NCBI GenBank assembly: GCA_021838065.1
Contig: JAKCEJ010000229.1
Span: 1 to 5,059 of the forward strand
Direction: 5' to 3'
DNA from: Pseudomonadota bacterium
GTDB lineage: Bacteria > Pseudomonadota > Gammaproteobacteria > Steroidobacterales > Steroidobacteraceae
DNA length: 5,059 bases
Shown: positions 1 to 5,059 of the stretch, one piece after another
Position numbering within the stretch: position 1 is the first letter of the stretch
How the letters are laid out: each line of letters begins with the position of its first letter
The notes under the pieces: model-generated
The model's database searches: none
What the model was told of the DNA's origin: nothing
Seen by the model: the letters and a program-made list of their open reading frames with translations, nothing else
Program-made: the position numbers and the translations under genes

Positions 1-651
<651 letters not shown>

Positions 652-656
652 ACGCC

Positions 657-1904
657 TCACTCCTTCCCGATGCTCACACGATCGCCGTCGGCGAGATCCG
701 CCGGCGGCGCGCGCACCACGGCGCTGCCGGCGGCGATTCCGCCCACGGCCCTCAGATCCGAGCGGACCGGACCCAGGGTCACGGTCCGCGCCTCGACCCG
801 TCCGTTCTTGACGGCGAACACCACGGCGCGGCCGCCGCGATGCGCCACACTCGAGGCCGGCACCCACACCATGCCCGCCGGCACGCTCGAGTGCGCCACG
901 GCGCCGGCGGTTGCGCGCTGCAGGAACGACACGCGCACCCCCATCTGCGGCAGGATGCGCGGGTCCTTGCTCTCGAGCGCCACGCGCACCCGCACCGTCG
1001 CCTTGCTCTTGTCGGCCGTCGGCACGATGGCGATGACGTGCGCCGGAATGCGCCAGCTCGGATACGCATCCAGCACCGCCACCGCCGGCTGGCCTGCGTG
1101 CACGCGATCGATGTACGCCTCGTTGACGTCCACATCGACCTCGAGGGAATTCATGTCGACGATGGTCGCGATGCCGGTCTGCGTGAAGCCGCCGCCGCCG
1201 AAGAACGGCGAGATCATCTCGCCCATCTGCGCCGCCTTGTCGACCACCACCCCGCTGAAGGGCGCGCGCACCACCGTATAGTCCTCCTGCACCTGCGCGG
1301 CCTGCACCGTCGCGCGCGCCACCGCCACCTGGCGGCGCTGGGAGAGGACCTGGGCGCCGAGCGAGGCGGCCTGCGTCTGGGCCTGCTGCAGCGCCTGCAC
1401 CGACACCAGGTGTTGGCCGATAAGCGCCTCATCGCGCGCCAGGTCGCGCCGCGCCTCGGCCCACTGTACCCGGTACTGCTGCAGCAGCGCCTGGGCGGCC
1501 TGCTGCTGCGCCTGCGCCTGGCGCAGGGCGGCCAGCGTGGCGCTGTCATCCAGGCGCGCCAGCATCTGCCCGCGGTGCACATACTCGCCTTCCTGGAAGT
1601 ACACGTTGGTCAGCATGCCGGCGATCTGCGCTGACACCGTCGCTTCGCGCTCGGCGGTCACGTAGCCGCTCGCCTGCAGGACCGCCGCGGGCGCCGAGAG
1701 TGCCGAGGGGGCCATGGCGGTGGCGGTCTTGACGGTGAGCACCCGGTCCCGCGCCAGGAAGAAATACGCCCCTGCGGCCAGCACCGCGAGCACCGCCACG
1801 ACGGCGAGCGCGACCCACAGACCGCGCGGCGCATGCACCGGCTCGCGCTGGCCGCGATCGATCTTCAGCTGAGCCAGCAGCTCGTTGTTATTGTGCGAAT
1901 CCAC
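657..1904 (-). CDS. Periplasmic adaptor (membrane fusion protein), HlyD/MacA type
   Basis: The 415-residue protein is an inner-membrane-anchored periplasmic adaptor that would link a transporter in the inner membrane to a TolC-like outer membrane channel. A cytoplasmic N-terminus of about 28 residues precedes one membrane segment (29-51). The first biotinyl-lipoyl half is about 88-120 (VSAQIAGMLTNVYFQEGEYV). A Gln/Ala-rich alpha-hairpin coiled coil runs about 122-206, and the second lipoyl half begins YTVVRAPFSGVVVDK (209-223). A Gly-rich FFGGGGF loop (234-240) follows, then TIVDMNSLEVDVDVNEAYI and the beta-barrel and membrane-proximal regions. Automatic pipelines often call this group an RND efflux adaptor. 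The ATPase gene starting 5 bp downstream instead points to an ABC exporter of MacAB type. I chose the GTG at 1904, giving V-D-S-H-N-N-N; the frame is open up to 2120, but that part crosses the predicted promoter and looks non-coding. The chosen GTG has only a poor ribosome binding site. The substrate cannot be deduced. Confidence 0.9.
   Translation of the reverse strand: MDSHNNNELLAQLKIDRGQREPVHAPRGLWVALAVVAVLAVLAAGAYFFLARDRVLTVKTATAMAPSALSAPAAVLQASGYVTAEREATVSAQIAGMLTNVYFQEGEYVHRGQMLARLDDSATLAALRQAQAQQQAAQALLQQYRVQWAEARRDLARDEALIGQHLVSVQALQQAQTQAASLGAQVLSQRRQVAVARATVQAAQVQEDYTVVRAPFSGVVVDKAAQMGEMISPFFGGGGFTQTGIATIVDMNSLEVDVDVNEAYIDRVHAGQPAVAVLDAYPSWRIPAHVIAIVPTADKSKATVRVRVALESKDPRILPQMGVRVSFLQRATAGAVAHSSVPAGMVWVPASSVAHRGGRAVVFAVKNGRVEARTVTLGPVRSDLRAVGGIAAGSAVVRAPPADLADGDRVSIGKE
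660..665 (-). promoter_or_regulatory. Ribosome binding site of the ABC ATPase gene
   Basis: AAGGAG, a near-consensus Shine-Dalgarno sequence, lies in the last codons of the adaptor gene and runs up to its TGA stop at 659-657. It is 8 nt from the ATG at 651. This fixes the ATPase start and indicates that the two genes are translated from one message. Confidence 0.85.
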
Positions 1905-1923
1905 GCTGACCGGCCATTCCCAC
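1888..1923 (-). other. Possible 11-residue leader ORF overlapping the adaptor start
   Basis: A GTG at 1923 lies 9 nt after the strong Shine-Dalgarno tract GGAGG (in 1931-1940). It opens a short frame that also contains an ATG at 1917 (peptide MGMAGQRGFAQ) and stops with TAA at 1888-1890, 14 nt inside the adaptor gene. The frame differs from that of the adaptor. The feature could be a leader coupling ribosomes to the weakly preceded adaptor start, or a chance product. The peptide has no recognisable signal. Confidence 0.25.
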
Positions 1924-1939
1924 TGTAGTTTCCCTCCCC

Positions 1940-1951
1940 CCGACCGGTCGG
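1940..1951. repeat. 12-bp perfect palindrome near predicted +1, possible repressor site
   Basis: CCGACCGGTCGG is self-complementary over all 12 bases. It falls about 23-35 nt downstream of the predicted transcription start of the adaptor operon and directly abuts the purine tract used as a Shine-Dalgarno sequence. Compact GC-rich palindromes at this position are typical of TetR-family repressor sites on efflux operons, but no regulator gene is visible in the window. A 12-bp palindrome is not rare in GC-rich DNA, so this is weak evidence by itself. Confidence 0.3.
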
Positions 1952-1980
1952 AACCCAACGCGTGGCACGACGATGAGCGC

Positions 1981-2009
1981 ATTCTACGGCAGCGTCCGGT
2001 CCAGGTAAA
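1981..2009 (-). promoter_or_regulatory. Predicted sigma70 promoter of the adaptor-ATPase operon
   Basis: On the minus strand a -35-like TTTACC (2009-2004, four of six matches to TTGACA) is followed after exactly 17 bp by TAGAAT (1986-1981, five of six matches to TATAAT). Transcription would begin near 1974, leaving a 5' leader of about 70 nt before the GTG at 1904. This is the best promoter match I found in the 252-bp gap and sits in one of its few A/T-containing patches. If it is real, the in-frame upstream ATG codons at 1982 and 2066-2061 cannot be the adaptor start, since they lie at or before the promoter. It was identified by eye only. Confidence 0.5.
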
Positions 2010-2110
2010 TTCGGCCCTCGCCGAACCCCGTCCTGTACGGCGGAGCCCGAGGGCGGGACGCATCATCGCCTCGGCCGATACGATCGCCCAGTGGGATGCG
2101 TCACCGGCCT

Positions 2111-2130
2111 CGGGTGACACTTGTCACCCG
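2111..2130. promoter_or_regulatory. 20-bp near-perfect palindrome, CRP-like operator or nagZ 3'-end hairpin
   Basis: CGGGTGACA and TGTCACCCG are exact reverse complements separated by CT. The inner part reads GTGA (2114-2117), six bases, then TCAC (2124-2127), which is the core and spacing of CRP/Vfr/Clp-family sites (TGTGA-N6-TCACA), though the flanking T and A are G and C here. It starts 26 nt after the nagZ stop, so as RNA it could instead fold into an 8-bp stem with a 4-nt loop that ends or protects the nagZ transcript. No U-run follows on the minus strand, so a canonical intrinsic terminator is not supported. Its centre is about 145 bp upstream of the predicted adaptor transcription start, far for direct CRP-type activation. 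A weaker promoter-like pair (GTGACG at 2099-2104, TATCGG at 2075-2080, 18-bp spacer) lies nearer to it. Confidence 0.5.
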
Positions 2131-2156
2131 CGCAGGCACCGCAGCGCGATGCGACG

Positions 2157-3206
2157 CTACCGGTCCCCGGCGTCGAGATCGAGCGTCGGCACCGCTGCGC
2201 AGGCCGCGAGACGCTTCTGCGCATCCCGCCAGCGCTGCGAGGCGCGCAGCGCCTCTGGCGTCTGCCGGTCACGCCCGTGCAGCCGCGCCAGACGCACTCC
2301 GGAGGCCGGCGCCTGTGCCGCTTTCAACGCATGCAGCAACGTTTCCACCGCAGCGCGCGCATTGCACACCGGCAACATGTCGCAGCCGGCCGCGAGCGCC
2401 TGCTGCGCACGCGTCACGATGTCACCGTACGCCACGGCGCCGCCCATCGAGAGGTCATCGGTGAACACCGCGCCCTGGAAACGCAGCTCGCCGCGCAGCA
2501 CCTGCCCGATCCAGCGGTGCGAGAAGCTCGCCGGTCTCGCATCGACCGCCGGGAAGAGCAGATGCCCGACCATCACCGCCGGCAACCCGTTGGGGATGAG
2601 CCGCCGGTACGGCATCAGATCGCCGTCGAGGTCCGCAAGCTCGCGGCGGTCGACCGGCAGCGTGGCGTGCGAATCGGCCGTCACGGCGCCATGCCCCGGA
2701 AAATGCTTGGCGGTGGCGGCCATGCCCGCCTCGCGCATGCCCTGGACATAGGCGCTCGCGAGCTGGCTCACCGCCTGCGGCCGGTTGTGAAAGGCCCGAT
2801 CGGTGATGAAGCTGACGCCGTGATCGATGTCGACGCACGGCGCAAACGACAGATCCACGCCGCAGGCGCCGAGCTCCGCGGCCATGAGCCAGCCCATCTC
2901 GCGCGCAAGCTCGAGCCCGCTCCTCTCGGCCAGATCGAACTGCCGGCCGATGCGCCGCGCCGAGGGCAGCGCGGAGAATCCCTCGCGGAAGCGCTGCACC
3001 CGCCCACCCTCGTGATCGACCGCGACCAGCAGCGGCGGGCTGCGCGCCGCGTGGATCGCGTTGACCAGCGCGGTGAGCTGCGCCGGGTCGGTGTAGTTGC
3101 GGGAAAAGAGGATCACTCCGCCCACCAGGGGATGCTCGAGCATCTCGCGCTCGGCACCCTCGAGGGCAGGTCCCGTCAGATCGATCATCAGCGGGCCGAG
3201 CGTCAT
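2157..3206 (-). CDS. nagZ: Beta-N-acetylhexosaminidase NagZ (GH3)
   Basis: The 349-residue single-domain protein matches NagZ, the cytoplasmic glycoside hydrolase family 3 enzyme that removes GlcNAc from GlcNAc-1,6-anhydroMurNAc-peptides during peptidoglycan recycling. Its product, 1,6-anhydroMurNAc-peptide, is the AmpR inducer in bacteria with inducible AmpC. There is no signal peptide, as expected. Visible motifs are GPLMIDLTG (4-12), HPLVGGVILFSRNY (25-38), VAVDHEGGRVQRF (61-73), DRAFH (136-140), KHFPGHG (167-173), the D178-S-H180 acid/base dyad loop and FTDDLSMGGA (248-257), where D250 is the expected nucleophile. The usual GDRSF-like loop reads TDRAF here, a mild deviation. The start ATG at 3206 overlaps the rlmD stop by 4 nt and is preceded by GGAGAGG seven bases upstream; it gives the normal N-terminus of the family. 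The gene ends with TAG, 26 nt before a strong inverted repeat. About 60 residues after the barrel core form an Ala/Arg-rich tail, common in this family. Confidence 0.95.
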   Translation of the reverse strand: MTLGPLMIDLTGPALEGAEREMLEHPLVGGVILFSRNYTDPAQLTALVNAIHAARSPPLLVAVDHEGGRVQRFREGFSALPSARRIGRQFDLAERSGLELAREMGWLMAAELGACGVDLSFAPCVDIDHGVSFITDRAFHNRPQAVSQLASAYVQGMREAGMAATAKHFPGHGAVTADSHATLPVDRRELADLDGDLMPYRRLIPNGLPAVMVGHLLFPAVDARPASFSHRWIGQVLRGELRFQGAVFTDDLSMGGAVAYGDIVTRAQQALAAGCDMLPVCNARAAVETLLHALKAAQAPASGVRLARLHGRDRQTPEALRASQRWRDAQKRLAACAAVPTLDLDAGDR

Positions 3207-4555
3207 GTCCGTGCCTCTCCCGGGGCGCTGAGCACGACCATCGACTCCACGTGCGCGGTATGCGGAAACATGTCGATGACCCCGGCGGCCTCGAGCACGA
3301 AGCCGTGCTCATGGACCAGCACGCCCAGATCGCAGGCGAGACTGCCGGGATGGCAGGACACGTACAGCACGCGCCGCGGCCGCAGGGCCGCCACCGCCGC
3401 GAGCACCTCGCGCGCGCCGACCCGGGGCGGATCAAGCAGCACGTGGCTGTAGGGACCGCGCAGCCAGGAGGTCTGCGGATCGGGAGGCTGGGACAGGTCC
3501 GCGACGTGGAACTCGGCATTGGCGATCCCGTTGCGCGCGGCGTTGCCACGCGCGCGCTCGATGAGCCCCGCCTCGCCTTCCACGCCAACGACCTTCGCGC
3601 CCGAGCGCGTCAGCGGCAGCGTGAAGTTGCCCAGCCCGCAATACAGATCGAGCACCGCATCGTGCGGCCCCGGCGCGAGCAGCGCCACGGCGCGCGCCAC
3701 CAGCGCGCGGTTGATCTCGCCGTTGATCTGCACGAAATCGCTCGGCAGGAACTCGAGCGTCACGCCGGACTCGGGCAGCGCATAGTGCAGCGGCTCGGTC
3801 TGAGCGCCCCCATCGAGCGGCTCGATCGTCTCCAGGCCCCCCGGCTGCAGGTACAGGCGCGCCCCGTAGCGCAGGGCGAAGGCGCGCAGCCGCTCGCGGT
3901 CGGCGGCAGACGGCGGCGCGAGCACGCGCAGCACGAGCGCGGTGGCATTGTCGGCCACGGCCACCTCGATCTGGGGCAGCTGCTCGCGGATCCCGAGGGT
4001 GCCGATGAGCTCCCCGAGCGGCACAACCCAATCGCCGACCGGCGCGCTCAGCACATCGCACCGCTGTACGTCGGCGACATACGGCGCGCTGCGTTCACGA
4101 AAGCCGACGACCACCTTGCCCTTCTTGGCGACGTATTTGACGCCGAGCCGCGCGCGCCGCCGATAGCCCCACGCGGGACCGGCGAGCGGCTCGAGCCAAC
4201 GCGGCACGGCCACCCGCGCGAGCCGCTCGAGGTTGTCGGCGAGTTCGGTCTGCTTCAAGGCGAGCTGCGCCTCGCCCGCGAGGTGCTGCAGCGCGCAGCC
4301 GCCGCACACCCCGAAGTGCGCGCAGCGCGGCACCACGCGCGCGCCAGCCGGCTCGAGCACCTCGAGCAACCGCCCTTCATCGTGCCGGCGATGACGGCGT
4401 GAGCGCACGAAGCGCACCGTCTCGCCCGGCAGCGCGCCGGGGATGAATACCGTCTTGCCCTCGCGCACGATGCCCTCGCCCTCGTGCGTCAGCGCGACGA
4501 CGCGGGCGCACTCCTCGGGGCCGGGTGGGCTGCGCGCCGCCGCGGCGGTGCTCAT
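3203..4555 (-). CDS. rlmD: 23S rRNA (uracil(1939)-C(5))-methyltransferase RlmD
   Basis: The 450-residue protein has the usual size of RlmD (formerly RumA), which uses S-adenosylmethionine to make 5-methyluridine at U1939 of 23S rRNA. An N-terminal TRAM RNA-binding domain spans about residues 10-68. An Fe-S cluster site follows, C78-x5-C84-x2-C87 (in CAHFGVCGGCALQ) plus C166, the same spacing pattern as E. coli RlmD. The C-terminal Rossmann methyltransferase domain shows FVQIN (274-278), SAM motif I LDLYCGLGNFTLPL (302-315), LLDPPRVGA (373-381), the catalytic cysteine in YVSCHPGSLACDL (C401) and the general-base glutamate in HVESMVVL (E437). No key residue is missing. I chose the ATG at 4555 because it overlaps the upstream stop as ATGA, has AAGGG five bases before it, and leads directly into the TRAM domain. 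The frame stays open for over 150 codons further upstream, but that stretch is antisense-like filler lying over the exonuclease gene. RlmCD paralogues are an alternative name, but the cysteine cluster and uracil-5-methyltransferase motifs favour RlmD. Confidence 0.95.
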   Translation of the reverse strand: MSTAAAARSPPGPEECARVVALTHEGEGIVREGKTVFIPGALPGETVRFVRSRRHRRHDEGRLLEVLEPAGARVVPRCAHFGVCGGCALQHLAGEAQLALKQTELADNLERLARVAVPRWLEPLAGPAWGYRRRARLGVKYVAKKGKVVVGFRERSAPYVADVQRCDVLSAPVGDWVVPLGELIGTLGIREQLPQIEVAVADNATALVLRVLAPPSAADRERLRAFALRYGARLYLQPGGLETIEPLDGGAQTEPLHYALPESGVTLEFLPSDFVQINGEINRALVARAVALLAPGPHDAVLDLYCGLGNFTLPLTRSGAKVVGVEGEAGLIERARGNAARNGIANAEFHVADLSQPPDPQTSWLRGPYSHVLLDPPRVGAREVLAAVAALRPRRVLYVSCHPGSLACDLGVLVHEHGFVLEAAGVIDMFPHTAHVESMVVLSAPGEART

Positions 4556-5059
4556 TGCGCCCCTTCCCAGGCGTGCAGAAACTGCGCGAGATGCGGCCCC
4601 TCGCCGGCGCGCAGCAGCGCGCGCAAGCGCTCGAGCTCGGCCTGGTGCGCCGCGCGGGTCAACCGCCCGCGCAGCAGCTCGAAGCGCAGGTAGACCAGAT
4701 AGGTGTTGAGCACGTCGGTCTCGCAGTAGCGGCGGATGCCCTCGATGTTCCCGGCCTGAAAGGCCTCCCAGACCTGCGCGCCGGAGAAGCCGAGCTTGCC
4801 CGGCAGGCCGAGCAGCTGCGCCATGCGCTCGAGCGAGATGCGCCCGCGCCCCTGGAAGCCCGAGAGCACGTCCATCAGGTCGACGTGCCGCCAGTGGAAG
4901 CGGCTGAGATAGTTGTTGTAGCGGAACGCCGGGTCCGAGTCTCCCGTCTCCCAGAAGCGGCTCGCCTGCACCCCGGCGGCGAGCGCCCGGTAGGCGAGCA
5001 CCGGCAGGTCGAACCCCGAGCCGTTCCACGACACCAGCTCCGGCGAGAAGCGCTCGATG
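4552..5059 (-). CDS. 3'-5' exonuclease, PolB-exonuclease-like (RNase H fold), C-terminal part
   Basis: This is the C-terminal 168 residues of a gene whose 5' end lies beyond position 5059; the frame stays open to the edge. It reads as the predicted 3'-5' exonuclease family related to the exonuclease domain of DNA polymerase B (DNA_pol_B_exo2 type), which would degrade nucleic acid from the 3' end in the cytoplasm with two metal ions. Visible motifs, numbered within the fragment, are the Exo II-like LVSWNGSGFDLP (about 8-19, with N12 and D17), HVDLMD (58-63), a LGLPGK segment (about 83-88), and the Exo III-like YCETDVLNTY (111-120, with Y111 and D115). The Exo I DxE motif would be in the missing N-terminus, so catalytic completeness cannot be judged. 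A GTG at 5034 is not the true start, because homology-like sequence (PELV) continues before it. The stop overlaps the rlmD start by 4 nt (ATGA). The physiological substrate of the family is not known to me. Confidence 0.85.
   Translation of the reverse strand, partial: IERFSPELVSWNGSGFDLPVLAYRALAAGVQASRFWETGDSDPAFRYNNYLSRFHWRHVDLMDVLSGFQGRGRISLERMAQLLGLPGKLGFSGAQVWEAFQAGNIEGIRRYCETDVLNTYLVYLRFELLRGRLTRAAHQAELERLRALLRAGEGPHLAQFLHAWEGAQ

Noticed and set aside
1905..2120. N-terminal extension of the adaptor by 72 codons
   Set aside because: The extension crosses the predicted promoter and both palindromes, shows no membrane or signal feature of the family, and precedes a normal adaptor N-terminus with its single membrane segment.
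2111..2130. Intrinsic terminator for nagZ
   Set aside because: The stem is strong, but the minus strand continues AGGCCGGTGACG with no T-run, so the canonical terminator call is not supported; it is kept as a hairpin or operator candidate.
2121..3452. 443-codon plus-strand open frame opposite nagZ and the end of rlmD
   Set aside because: It is antisense to two genes with intact catalytic motifs, its translation is Arg/His/Ala-rich with no recognisable domain, and GC-rich codon bias commonly leaves such antisense frames open.
4556..5029. N-terminal extension of the rlmD frame by over 150 codons
   Set aside because: It overlaps the exonuclease gene in another frame, its Arg/Ala/Gly-rich sequence matches no RlmD N-terminus, and the ATG at 4555 has both a ribosome binding site and an ATGA overlap.

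Overview
The window is a GC-rich (roughly 70% by eye), gene-dense stretch of a proteobacterial chromosome. The gene set is RlmD with an Fe-S cysteine cluster, NagZ, a PolB-exonuclease-like protein and an HlyD-type adaptor with its ABC ATPase. This set and the base composition fit a high-GC gammaproteobacterium, perhaps of the Xanthomonadales/Nevskiales type. The order-level placement is inference; only a homology search would settle it. All five genes lie on the minus strand, so transcription runs from position 5059 towards position 1.

Upstream block (5059 to 2157): a 3'-5' exonuclease of the PolB-exonuclease-like family, whose N-terminus lies outside the window, is followed by rlmD (23S rRNA m5U1939 methyltransferase) and nagZ (cytoplasmic beta-N-acetylglucosaminidase of murein recycling). 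Both junctions are ATGA stop/start overlaps of 4 nt, and each internal start has a purine-rich ribosome binding site. The three genes therefore look like one translationally coupled operon that mixes nucleic-acid, rRNA-modification and cell-wall-recycling functions.

Intergenic region (2156 to 1905, 252 bp): this is the only non-coding stretch. It holds a 9+2+9 palindrome 26 nt after the nagZ stop with the GTGA-N6-TCAC spacing of a CRP-family site, a plausible sigma70 promoter (TTTACC-N17-TAGAAT), and a 12-bp palindrome just downstream of the predicted transcription start. A strong Shine-Dalgarno tract also lies there, positioned for a short out-of-frame leader rather than for the annotated adaptor start.

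Downstream block (1904 to 1): a membrane-anchored periplasmic adaptor (HlyD/MacA type) is followed after 5 bp by an ABC ATPase of the MacB/LolD type, cut by the window edge. An FtsX/MacB-like permease would be expected beyond position 1. Together these would form a MacAB-TolC-like export system.

No RNA genes, mobile elements, CRISPR arrays or clear pseudogenes were seen. The coding content is ordinary. The part most worth a second look is the control region between nagZ and the exporter operon.
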